DNA from: Entrophospora sp. SA101
Taxonomy: Eukaryota > Glomeromycota > Glomeromycetes > Entrophosporales > Entrophosporaceae
Length of the DNA stretch: 64,000 nt
NCBI GenBank assembly: GCA_958430865.1
Contig: CAUDNR010000558.1
Coordinates: forward strand, 7,718-71,717
Reading direction: 5' to 3'
Shown: positions 34,047-44,404 of the stretch, piece after piece
How positions within the stretch are numbered: position 1 is the first letter of the stretch
How the letters are laid out: each line of letters starts with the position of its first letter
Program-made: the position numbers and the translations under genes
The notes under the pieces: generated by a model
What the model was told of the DNA's origin: nothing
The model's database searches: none
The model's input: only the letters and a program-made list of their open reading frames with translations

Positions 34047-36049
34047 TGTAGTTCTTTTTTAAACACTTTTGTGTTCGGAAATTAAACAGTAGGGTTTGAT
34101 TGTCCGTTTGGTTATCAGAGTGGTATAGAACTCTGAAGTTTTGGTTATTTGCTTTGGTATAAGTAAAGGTTTTGTTTTGGGTATTTGCTTTAGTAAAGAA
34201 AACAAACGTTTAATTTTCAAGCATAAACGTTCTTATTGTAATTGTTAAAACTATTGGCAAAAGTATTAAGTGTCAACAGTTATTGACCACCTATACAAAA
34301 TCATTATCACATATTGATTATTGTTTTTAAAGTAATTGTTGCAAAAGTATGGATGACTTCAATTGGCCCAAGAAAAGTAAAAGTAAAGCAAATAAACTAT
34401 ATAGGAGCATTTGTTGCTTGGTAGAAGGGCCATCTTTATTTATTGTAATTTGTTGTTAATCCATAAAGTATGTTTACAGATCCGTCAAATCTTTCTAGGT
34501 ATAAGAAAGAGACAACAAGCAAGATAATTTCGTAAAAAATTTATATTTTCTCCATGAATGTCCGGGACGGGACAATCTGTGTCTGTATCCACTGACAACA
34601 CTGAATATGTCTGTCTACCTATAACTTGACATATTTATCATTATTATTATTGTATACGATTATCTGTTGTTGTGCTCAATATTTTGGATATTTATCAACT
34701 TTAATTATGAATATTGATAATAAGTGCTATTAAATAATGTTCCTTAAATTGATTTTACCGTTGCTTTCTCGTAATTTTGTAACTATTTTCATAATTATTA
34801 AAAACAATCAACAGATCATTAACAATAATATAACAGATTAAAGACTACATCTTCAAAATAATCAATTCGATTTTTATGGCATGTGAAATAAGAACACTAA
34901 ACTTTACTATTCTTTTAATCGCTGAAATCATAAATAGTGCGTGCGGCCTTGTCGTTTGAGCGCGTAAATTTGCAATTAAAAAGAAAATCGATTGATTGAT
35001 GTATTGTATAATATGATGTATAATAATATAAAACTTACCAACATTCATTCATAGACGTGACTGTATTATGTTTTTCATGCTCCACACAAGTAAAAAGGAA
35101 TACTATTGTTGTTATAAATTATAATTGTTTTTATCATTTTATTATTATTACATACTCAAATAGCTTTCTTGAGAAATTCTTCTAGTTTCACGGTTTGCTT
35201 GCTCCTCCATGATAAGCAAATTTTCTGATGGACAGCCTGGACATTCATTCCTTGTAAATTTTCATTAGATAATCCTTTGGTGTTGTTTGGTATCCCTCTT
35301 CCAAGCCCTTCATTTGCTTGATAATGACGTCCTTACTCCATATATAAATAATTGTATGATCAATGTCATCATCTTGATCAGTACCGCCACCAAATGAAGA
35401 TAATTCTTTATTACTTGATCGATCAATACAAATTCTGTAGCCTGAAACTCTTAGTTTAGGTTTAGGCTTAAAGTAGGTTCTCAACCAAAATATTGAGGGA
35501 ATTCAAGATCGCCTCATTGATCAGCACTTTCAGTTCATTCATGGTTTGACAACATTATATTTAGGAATTTATTTCAGAAAAATAGGTTCCATACCATCAT
35601 TAATTATCAAATACACTACTAATTCACACGCGTAAAATGTTAGTAAAACGAAAAAAGAAAAGTACTTGGGAGATTCAAACAAGCAAGTATTATTAGAGGA
35701 TGATTTTCGATTGGGCGTTATTCTAATTGACTGAAATAGTCAAAAAAGAAAAAAGATAAATTGAAGATGTAATACGATAATTTAAGCAAACAGACTTGTT
35801 TTTTTAAATACATTTTATTTATATTTTTCCTACTGTATTCACATATATGCATGCGTGTGTGTATATATATATATAGCATCACAATTTGACCGATTGAATA
35901 AGGAATTTAATGATCGAAAATACAACATTGGAAAAAGAAAATATAGCATTAGAAAAGGCATCGACATCTAAATGATGTAGATAAGAAGAAACCATAATGA
36001 AAATAAAAAAAGGCGTCATTAAAATTTGCTGTTTATTTTAATATATATT
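34047..36049. other. Gene-poor stretch with one possible gene remnant
   Basis: On the minus strand, 35484-35245 encodes KPKLRVSGYRICIDRSSN and IIYIWSKDVIIKQMKGLEEG. After a frame change it continues NECPGCPSENLLIMEEQANR and ETRRISQESYLSM (about 35255-35155). Composition suggests a real but broken gene of unknown family. Elsewhere nothing is recognised, apart from a (TA)n tract near 35861. Confidence 0.35.
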
Positions 36050-37820
36050 TGGAAAAATCAATAAAATTTGCCTTTATTAAATGAAGTTTCATAGATTTAA
36101 AAAAAACAAAAGTTCTTGTTATGATTATAAAATCACCAAATGATCTTCTGATGATTCATTATTTTTATTTAATATAATGCATCAAGAACAATTTCACCAT
36201 TTAACTTTTTATATAATATGTTTATGCTTCATTTTAATTTTTTTGCCATTAACAATTTATAATCAAGTAATGCAACATCTAAATCTCTTCCACTCGTACT
36301 CAAAAACACTTTATCAATAATGCCATCTAATTATAAACATAATATACACACATTTAATAATCAATTAATTTAATTGATCTCAATAATAATGAAAATAATA
36401 AAAAATACCTTTTTTGATTTTCTTATTTGATTGTTTGTTACCAAGTTCATTTATTTCTTTTAATATCACACTAATATTTTCTAGAATTAATATCATAAGA
36501 TTATATTATTATATTTATTAGTTGTTTAAAATTAAATTAGTTAAGGATTACCTTGTAGATCTTGAATTGGCCAAAACGTCTAAATCATCATTAAAAAATT
36601 CATTATCAAAATAAGCCTTTCCAATATAAAGCATTTATCTTTGTTCTTACTTACTTTGCCAACATCATTACGAATAAATCCTTTTTCATCTGTTTTGATT
36701 TCTGTTTTACTTGCCAACATATTGATTGTTTCTGCTGGATTTTTGGTTAGAGTTCCTTTCTTTTCCGTTGGCATTAATTGTAAAGGACCTAAAACCTTAG
36801 CAATTTTGTTTTTCATCTCAGGATATATTCCAAATGTTGATAAGCAATTGCTAATATTACTAAAATCAAAACTTCCCTCTAAAATCTAGGTAAAAATAAA
36901 ATATTGTTATTTGTCATTTTTATATATAAAAAAATAAATCACTAATTTAAATGATTTTTTTTTACTTTTTGAATTAATTTTTCTCCTCCCACAACAACAC
37001 TTGCTGTTTCTATATTTTCTAATTCTTTGGCTTCTTCTTCCTAAAAATCATTAAATCTTTTATCATAAAATTCAACAAATTCAACAAATCCAACAAATCA
37101 AAACCTCAATAATTAAAAATATTGATCAATTAGTTACAGTTGCAAATACTAAAAAAGTAAACCTTTTGGCCTTTGGTAAAACTTTTGCTAATGTAACTGA
37201 CCCACGAATAGTCGGAGTAACTTTTTCAGAAATTTCATTTAATTGAACTTTTAATCTACAAATGCTATGCTCATTACCCACTTCTAACGCCTAATAGATA
37301 ACATAATTATTATTAAATTAATAACAAATGGGTAAATTTTATTTTTAATGTATTCACCCTAAAAATATTTATAGTATCCATGAATTCAAGAGCATTTGGA
37401 GGAATTTTTTGTATTCCTTTCCTAGCATAATTTCTACGCTGTATCGAAAAATATGTATCATTATTATTAAATTTAGAAATTTTTAAATTTTTAATCAAGT
37501 GTGACTTTTTAATAAAGTGTGACTTTTTAATAAAGTGTTCTTTAGATATTTTAAAAAGTTGCAAGTTGATGGACATTTTTTTTTTTTTTTTTGATAAATT
37601 TGAAAGATTGATATTTCCTAAAATTTGTAGATCGATATTTTGTTTGCCGTTACGATGATAAAATTCTCAATATAATATGTAATAGTAATATTAATTGTAA
37701 AGTTTCTATCACAACAATGCATTTTTTTTTATAAATATTTTTAAGATTATGATGTAGATATGTGATTTTGAAATATAAAATCTGCCTACAGTCAAATCTC
37801 GTTGTAACAGACCCTCCTCC
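36050..37820. repeat. Segmental duplication, parental copy (MRPL1 locus)
   Basis: This interval, covering the whole MRPL1 gene and about 200 bp on either side, recurs in diverged form at 41900-43620 in the same orientation. On the right both copies stop near a pogo-type end (CAGTCAAATCTCGTTG at 37791 here). Confidence 0.8.
36229..37576 (-). CDS. MRPL1: Mitochondrial large-subunit ribosomal protein uL1m, 291 aa
   Basis: Seven exons (37358-37576, 37138-37290, 36966-37040, 36655-36885, 36552-36579, 36409-36480, 36229-36326) sum to 876 nt. The basic N-terminus with RRNYARKG fits a mitochondrial presequence. The L1 fold is visible as VQLNEISEKVTPTIRGSVTL, the ELEN..VVVGGEKLIQKI segment, KIAKVLGPLQLMPTEKKGTL (the GPxxLMP.xK.GT signature that contacts the 23S L1 stalk) and a final LSTSGRDLDVALLDYK. 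uL1m forms the L1 stalk of the mitoribosome, which moves deacylated tRNA out of the E site. Every intron is GT-AG. A frameshifted second copy lies at 41900-43620. Confidence 0.9.
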
Positions 37821-38243
37821 CTCTCCCTTTTCAAGTTCAAGATCAACAACCATTAAAGCCAGTTCTATGCACCGGAAAGAAATTACTCACACTTCCCAAT
37901 ATTGATAAAGATACAATGGAAGTTTCCTCCAATCAAAAGGATTTAACTTGTTAAATCAATAACGCAGAAATCTTATAATGTATCCTGAATGTTTTTTTTT
38001 TAAATTTTGTTTTGATTTTTGTTTATATAGTAACTTTACTTATCTTAAAAAATTTTTAAAAATAAATTCTAGAATTATAATCGGAAAGAAATAAATATAT
38101 CTCACATCTATTACATTAATTAGTTATTATTATTATTATTAATTATTATTATAAATAAACAAGATTTACTCGGTAAATTTTATGAAACAATAATTCATTA
38201 TGATTGTATATAAAAACACATTTAAAAAATACAATCCATATAG
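37821..38243. other. Intergenic, nothing recognised
   Basis: AT-rich DNA between MRPL1 and the downstream end of the cyclotransferase gene; no gene seen. Confidence 0.5.
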
Positions 38244-39487
38244 TCAACTATTTGGTGAACTTCCACTACTTTGCACTGGATCAGATGGGCCAATATCAAA
38301 ATATTCTGCTAAAAATACCCCAAATATTAAATTTAGATTATGCACCGTGTTTGGATCAATTGCTGAAATGTCATCCTAATACATAATAATTATTATATTA
38401 TTATTATTTCTCAAGTTAATAATAACTACAAGATAAATTTAATTAACTCTTACACTTAAAGTATGCCATACACTAGGAAATGGATCAGCAATTAAGTGCA
38501 ATACAGGAACACCTCTTGTTAAAAACGGTACATGATCATCTTCGATATGAGATTGATAGGTGTTTAAAGATCCTTCGTCGAACATTGGAACTTCCTCAGT
38601 ACTTTGTGTCATATCAATTTTTTTCAACAGATTTAATTCGCCTAATTTTTTTTCAATGCCTGCCATTTCTTTAAACAACCATGATGTCGTTTGGAAATAA
38701 TTTACTAAAGTTGGTCTTTTTGCTCCTAATAAATCAAGTAGAATTAACGTCTCTATTCCATCTAACATTGAATGTGCTTTATAAGGAAGTGATGTCGTTT
38801 CGTTTGCTATTGTGGATTCCCATTTTGCCGCTAAATGTCTTGATAATTTATATTTATAATTATATTTATATATAATTAACATCTAAAAATCTAATTTTAA
38901 TCATCTAAATTAATTTTAATTTTTAATTACCTTGAACCATATAATGAATCAGTTGATGTCCATGTATCGAATGCTTCTTCTCCATCAAAGAAAATTATTT
39001 GAAGTGTTAAATCATTACTTTTCAAATGTACATCAAATCTATTAGCCAAGTCGATTAGAAGAGCGCAGGGTAAAGCAGAATCAGTGGCACCAACAAATTG
39101 ATCGTTAGGTGGTAAAAAATATTTACTGTCATAATGTGCGGCTAATACCAATCTTTTTGCCGCATTAATATTTTTTGTCACTATAACATTATTAAATGTT
39201 ATTTCTCCAATTGGTGTAATGTCTGTAAATTTATCTTCTTCTATTGTCCAATTAAGTTTTAGAAAATTGGATGTTATGTATTCTTTTACCTTTGTGTTAT
39301 TCTGTGTCCCGGGTACTCTTGGAATTAATATATCATTTAAATAATTCATAACTTTTGAACTTTCTGAATCTGACAAATTTCCAAATAACTTAACTCCTTC
39401 ATCAGATAATTTGGAATATCCATTTATAAAATTACAGCAAAATATTGTAGAAATAAATAATTTTATGACGAATTTTATTATTATCAT
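38244..39487 (-). CDS. QPCT: Glutaminyl-peptide cyclotransferase (M28 family), 357 aa
   Basis: Three exons (38931-39487, 38454-38838, 38244-38375) give 1,074 nt. A signal/anchor segment (about residues 4-22) predicts entry to the secretory pathway. Key motifs follow the QC family: LAAHYDSKYF, the zinc-ligand Asp in GATDSALPCALL, FFDGEEAF with the ligand/catalytic Glu, and the zinc His in PSVWHTLS near the end of exon 2. The enzyme cyclises N-terminal Gln (or Glu) of secreted peptides to pyroglutamate, protecting them from aminopeptidases. The closing exon ends DIGPSDPVQSSGSSPNS. Length is close to the animal and fungal enzymes. Confidence 0.92.
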
Positions 39488-40137
39488 TTTTTCAGGAATA
39501 TATCAACATATGATTTAAGGCAAGTAAATTTTTTTATAAACTCATCGAGTATGCAATTAAATTATTGTTACACTAAACCCAGTTAACCATTTTGGATTTA
39601 GGTTTTTTGATCTTCCCAAACAAAAAATATATATACTAATACGCGACATGCAAATTACACTAATACATAACAGGCAGGACCGTTAACTTGACTTGAAATA
39701 AATATATTGCACAAAATAACATTTTAAAAGCAAAAGTTTTTTAAAAAAATTTTTACTACAATCAAGTCTTAATTAATTATCAAATATAAATGAGTTGGAT
39801 TTGTTTGAACTCACGAGAAAAGTCTGCAATACTTCAGACAGTATAATTACATATCTAAATACAACTACGAATTGGCTGCTATCAATTGTTAACTATACAG
39901 AAGCATGCAAAGCATGCGGCTACTATGTTCACAGCCAGTGTAATTTTTCTAATATTCAAAAACTCTGAATACTTTTTCATTGTCTTTCACGTGACTTGGT
40001 TTTATTATTATTATTTTAATTGGTAGATCTCAATAGACAAATAATTTTGGATAAATAATTTTGAAGATATCCTGTGTCAATCAAATTTCACTAATTTAAA
40101 CAAAACTTGTACTCAACTTTCACTTTAATCTAATTTT
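39488..40137. other. Divergent promoter region, nothing else recognised
   Basis: The QPCT gene (minus) and the Thr-rich gene (plus) share this 650-bp interval. No gene or repeat family identified inside it. Confidence 0.5.
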
Positions 40138-40143
40138 ACGCGT
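40138..40143. promoter_or_regulatory. ACGCGT (MCB-like) site next to a start codon
   Basis: The palindrome ACGCGT lies only 10 bp before the ATG at 40154. In other fungi this hexamer (MluI cell-cycle box) is bound by MBF to drive G1/S genes. The position is so close to the ATG that chance, or a role in the 5' leader, is possible. The genome is very AT-rich, so the hexamer is rare. Confidence 0.35.
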
Positions 40144-40153
40144 TTTTTACAAA

Positions 40154-41818
40154 ATGCCGCGTATTGCAAAAGCATCTCAACCAAATGGTGTTGACAGCAC
40201 TACAGATTCGATTGCTTCTAGAACCAGAAACAGACTCAAAACATCTTCTTCCGCAAGTACAAGTAAGTCTGCTAATAGCAACACTACTAATAAAACAACT
40301 ACTCCTGCAACTCCAATTACCACTCCAACACAAAAAAGAAAACCAAAATCCCAGGTGACTTTAGATGTTGATACTGTTGGATCTTCAAAACTTGTTGCTA
40401 CAACTACTACCACTACTACTCCAAATAAAAAAACCCCAAAATCCCAGGTGACGAGGGATGTTGATGCCGTTGGATCTTCAAAACTTGTTGCCACAACCAC
40501 TACTACTCCAAATAAAAAACAACCAAAATCCCAGGTGACGAGGGATGTTGATACCGTTGGATCTTCAAAGCTTGTTGCTACAACTACCACCACTACTGCT
40601 CCATCCACTACAACCAAAAGAAAACCTGTTGCTACAACTACCACCACTACTACTCCATCCACTACAACCAAAAGAAAACCTGTTGCTACAACTACCACCA
40701 CTACTGATCCATCCACTCAAAACAAAAGAAAGCTTGTTGCCACAACTACTGAACCATCCACTCCAAACAAAAGAAAGCCTGTTACCACAACTACCACCAC
40801 TACTGATCCATCCACTCCAAAAAAAAGAAAATCTGTTGCCACAACTACCACCACTACTGATCAATCCACTCCAAATGAAAAAAAACCCAAATCCCAGATG
40901 ACGATAGATGTTGATACCGTTGGATCTTCAAAACTTGTCGCTACAACCGCCACCACCACTGCTCCATCCACTCAAAACAAAAGAAAACTTGTTGCTGCAG
41001 CAACAACTACAACTGCTCCACCCACTCCAAACGAAAGAAAACTTGTTGCTACAACTACCACCACCACTACTTCATCCACTCCAAACAAAAGAATCTCCAA
41101 ATCCCAGGTAACGATGGATGTTGATACTGTTGGATCTTCAAAGCTTGTTGCTACAACTACCACCACTACTGCTCCATCCACTCCAAACAAAAGAAAATCA
41201 AAGTCCCAGGCGACAATGGATGTTGACACCGTTGAATCTTCAAAACTTGTTGCTACAACTACCACCACCACTACTCCACCCACTCCAAATAAACGTGGGA
41301 GAAAACCAAAATCCCAAGTAACAATGGATATTGATCCTCCAGAACCTGTTGCTTCCAATACTCTGCCCATTCAATCTCAGGAGATTATGGATGTTGATAC
41401 TACTGAACCTTCAAAATCTCTTAGCAAAGAAGAAAAAAGAGTGATTGTTGATTTAGGTGATGCTGATATTCCTGATGGAGAAAAGGATGCCGTTGTCTCT
41501 GATAGTATTGATGAAACAATTTTTAAAAGAATGAATCCTATTTCATTCCTCAATTTACTTTATTATCGAACCAGGTCTCAAAAAAATCAAAGACGACCAT
41601 ATTATCATTGGGAAATTGATGAAGATAGATTATGGAATTGTAAACTCAATTATCTTGATAAAACATGGGTGTCTTGCAAAAGTAAAGATCGGAGATCGGC
41701 AAAATTCAATGTAGCATCACAAGCTACATTAGAAATTTATTCAAATACACCTGATGTTAGTAATGAAATCAAGAAAATTTTGCTTAGGATGACAGAGAAT
41801 CATATAGTCTTGTTTTAA
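40154..41818 (+). CDS. Thr-rich repeat protein with AT-hook-like motif and dsRBM-like C-terminus, 554 aa
   Basis: Single exon. Residues from about 60 to 400 are an array of two interleaved repeat types: a block like KSQVTMDVDTVGSSKLV (seven copies, the last diverged) and Thr runs followed by a basic block such as STPNKRKLVATTTT. Many basic blocks fit the CDK consensus S/T-P-x-K/R (TPNK, TPKK) and could serve as nuclear signals. One reads NKRGRKPKS, an AT-hook-like core. The C-terminal 94 residues (461-554) are globular: NPISFLNLLYYRTRS, then RPYYHWEID, WNCKLNYLDKTWVSC, KSKDRRSAKFNVASQATLEI. This matches the order of a double-stranded-RNA-binding motif, with the terminal K..(A)K..A..A.L helix. 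I infer a nuclear nucleic-acid-binding protein, function unknown. Confidence 0.75.
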   Translation: MPRIAKASQPNGVDSTTDSIASRTRNRLKTSSSASTSKSANSNTTNKTTTPATPITTPTQKRKPKSQVTLDVDTVGSSKLVATTTTTTTPNKKTPKSQVTRDVDAVGSSKLVATTTTTPNKKQPKSQVTRDVDTVGSSKLVATTTTTTAPSTTTKRKPVATTTTTTTPSTTTKRKPVATTTTTTDPSTQNKRKLVATTTEPSTPNKRKPVTTTTTTTDPSTPKKRKSVATTTTTTDQSTPNEKKPKSQMTIDVDTVGSSKLVATTATTTAPSTQNKRKLVAAATTTTAPPTPNERKLVATTTTTTTSSTPNKRISKSQVTMDVDTVGSSKLVATTTTTTAPSTPNKRKSKSQATMDVDTVESSKLVATTTTTTTPPTPNKRGRKPKSQVTMDIDPPEPVASNTLPIQSQEIMDVDTTEPSKSLSKEEKRVIVDLGDADIPDGEKDAVVSDSIDETIFKRMNPISFLNLLYYRTRSQKNQRRPYYHWEIDEDRLWNCKLNYLDKTWVSCKSKDRRSAKFNVASQATLEIYSNTPDVSNEIKKILLRMTENHIVLF

Positions 41819-42559
41819 ATTTTGTCGATTTTTTTTATCATGATAATTATATTATATTGAAAAAGAAATTAAAAAATTTGTTATTGCTTTTTATTTTTTA
41901 TATACACATGGAAAAATTAATAAAATTTCCTTTTAAATGAAGGTGATTTAAAAAAACAAAATTTCTTGTTCACAAACCATTTAAATTTTTATATAATATG
42001 TTGATGCTTCATTTTTTTTCATTAACAATTTATAATCAAGTGCAACATCTAAATTACTTTACCAATAATTATAAATATAATATACACACATTAATAATCA
42101 ATTAATTTAATTGATCTCAATAATAATAAAATACATTTTTTAATTTTCTTATTTGATTGCTTGTTATTTCTTTTAATACTATTTATTAATTGTTTAATTA
42201 AGGGGCTACCTTGTAGAACTTGAATTGGCCAAAACGTCTAAATCATTAAAAAATTCATTATCAAAATAAGCCTTTCCAATATGAAGTATTTGTTTTTGTT
42301 CTTACTTACTTTGCCAACATCATTACAAATAAATCATTTTTCATCTGTTTTGATTTTTGTTTTACCTGCCAACATATTAATTTTTTCTGCTGGATTTTTG
42401 GTTAGAGTTCCTTTCTTTTCCGTTGACATTAATTGTAAAGGACCTAAAACCCTAGCAATTCGCTTTTCACACCAGAATATATTCCAAATGTTGGTAAGCA
42501 ATTGCTAATATTGCTAAAATTAAAACTTAAATTTTTTTATTTTTTGAATTAATTTTTCT

Positions 42560-43058
42560 AGAGGTTGGAATCGACTAAAACAGTCGACTAATTAGTCGAC
42601 TACTAATACTAATACTAATACTAATACTAATACTAATACTAATACTAATACTATGCTAATATTATTATTGTCTGATCAATTACAATTTTGTGTTTTATCA
42701 TTCAGAACGGAAAATTTCTATGCGGAAGGGTATTAATACCATCAATATGATGATGACGACAATAGTAGTGTGTTGTCGATGATAATTTTACATGTGAATG
42801 AATAAACACTTCCAATACAAGGTCCAACAGTTCATTGGCTTCGAGTTCCAATGATTTAAGCGGTGGTTCCAGAAGACCTTTAAAAAAACGAATCGTAACA
42901 CATGGTTTGTGTGTAAGTATTTTGAAAAAGTGAAAGATTCAAATGGAAATGAATTCGTAATTTGCAAATTAAAAAAAAAGTTATTATTATAAAAAAAAAA
43001 TTTAGTTGACTAAAGAAATTTTTGACCAACTAGTAGTCGGCTAGAATTTTTGGACGCG
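42560..43058. mobile_element. hAT-like insertion in the MRPL1 pseudogene
   Basis: Homology to MRPL1 stops at TTTTTCT and resumes at ATACTAAAAAAGTAAACC, with about 165 bp of the parental sequence replaced. The insert opens GGTTGGAATCGACTAAAACA and contains the palindrome AGTCGACTAATTAGTCGACT. Its right end is related in inverse orientation (GTCGGCTAG, TAGTTGACTAAA). Inside, frame-shifted pieces read RPLKKRIVTHGL and FEKVKDSNGNEFVICKL, resembling a BED-type zinc finger N-terminus of hAT transposases. No target-site duplication was identified. Confidence 0.6.
42601..42652. repeat. (TACTAA)n microsatellite
   Basis: About eight uninterrupted hexamer units within the hAT-like insert. Confidence 0.9.
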
Positions 43059-43591
43059 ATACTAAAAAAGTAAACCTTTTGGCGTTGGTAAAACTTTGTT
43101 AATGTAACTGACCCACGAATAGCTGGAGTAAATTTTTCAGAAGTTTCATTTAATTGAACTTTTAATCTACAAATGCTATGCTCATTGCCCATTTCTAACG
43201 CCTAATAGATAACATAATTATTATTAAATTAAAATAATAAATGGGTAAATTTTATTTTTAATGTATCCACTAAGAATACTTATTGCATCCATGAATTCAA
43301 GAACATTCGAAGGAATTTTTTGTACTCCTTTTCTAGAATAATTTCTATCAAGCGTGATTTTTAATAAAGCGTTCTTTAAATATTTTAAAAAGTTGCAAGT
43401 TGATAGACTTTTTTTTTTTTTGATAAATTGAAACTTATAGATCAATATTTTGTTTGCCTCGCAATAATAAAATTTTCAATGTAATATTAATATTGATTGT
43501 AAAGTTTCTTTAAAAAAAAAATCGCACATCTCGAATTTCAATAATGCATCTTATATTTTTTTATTTAAAAATTTTTTAATATAAATACGTG

Positions 43592-44324
43592 ATAATTAAA
43601 TCTCGTAATAACGACCCTCGTTGTAACGGGTTTCAGACATTTAAAATCCGTTATAACGAATCTACTAGTACTAGTACTAATATAGTCACGTTATAATAAT
43701 AACGGTTTTATTATGATAATAATCAATTAATTGCTTATAGTAACAACTGGTAGCTTCAAAATACTAAATCAAAAAAGTTTCATAACATTTTAAAAAGTTA
43801 ATCGATAAATTTTATTGTTCGTGACTCAAGCTTCAAAACCTATCGGCTAGGTTTTCTGAATTGGCAGAACCTTAACATTTTGAAAATTCCAAATTTTGTT
43901 ATACAAAGCAAACTTTGTGTAACTAAAATAATTTTTTCATTAGAATACTCTTTCTTTACAAAATATATTGATTGATTTATTATTTCCTTTTTTTATTAAT
44001 GATAAAAGTTCTTATTATATATTTACAACAAAAGGAAATCATTATCGAATTTGGTCATGTAATTCAAAATGTCGTAACACGAAAATTATTTATTGCATTT
44101 CTGAGCATAACTCTCAACTTTAGAAAAAAACTTGAGACGGATTTTTTACATGAATTGACACCCTTTTTAAAGCTGAACTGAATGGTGGTGGTTTTTAAAA
44201 TCTTACATGTGGATCACATAATATTTCAAATTTTGAGTATAGATGACCCGCACTGTATATAATATTAAAATTCGTTATAACACGTATTCAATTAGGTTAC
44301 GTTCGCTATAACGAGGTTTGTCTG
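43592..44324. mobile_element. Complete non-autonomous pogo-like element, about 733 bp
   Basis: The right end, inverted, is CAGACAAACCTCGTTATAGCG; the left end, TTAAATCTCGTAATAACGACC, is its partner, and TA follows the right end (44325). Sub-terminal CGTTATAACG-type repeats flank both sides. The interior has no transposase frame. The interior is shared, inverted, with 20465-21050 and in part with 9735-9905 and 23819-23989, which defines a dispersed family. It ends only about 80 bp upstream of the IMPDH start codon, so it lies in that gene's promoter region. Confidence 0.75.
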
Positions 44325-44404
44325 TATATAAAAAAAAATTGATTGCCAATCATCTTTACAATTTAAATAAAAAATTTTAAAATTTAATATACAAGAAATT
44401 AAAA

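Larger units (their letters stand above)
41900..43620 (-). pseudogene. MRPL1: MRPL1 duplicate, decayed and interrupted
   Basis: Minus-strand similarity to the MRPL1 locus runs through all parts. The 5' exon keeps RNYSRKGVQKIPSNVLEFMD (about 43355-43285) but lacks the start region. Exon 2 reads GNEHSICRLKVQLNETSEKF and is frameshifted after SVTL. Exon 3 is almost wholly replaced by an insertion (42560-43058). Exon 4 keeps the GPKTL-complementary LGPLQLM region with indels, and the last exons are shortened. The 3' flanks align as well (AATTTATAATCAAGTGCAAC). It cannot encode a working L1. The copy lies 4 kb from the intact gene in the same orientation. Confidence 0.88.

Noticed and set aside
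35628..35633. Another ACGCGT hexamer
   Set aside because: It is not near a start codon of any supported gene, so it is not called as a regulatory site.
40177..41370. Long open frames on the other strand and in other frames of the Thr-rich gene
   Set aside because: They are Val- or Leu-rich mirror translations of the ACC/ACT repeat array; only the plus frame continues into a globular domain.
42281..42508. 75-codon plus-strand frame over the MRPL1 copy
   Set aside because: It is the antisense of pseudogene exon 4; the same mirrored frame exists over the intact gene at 36641-36889.
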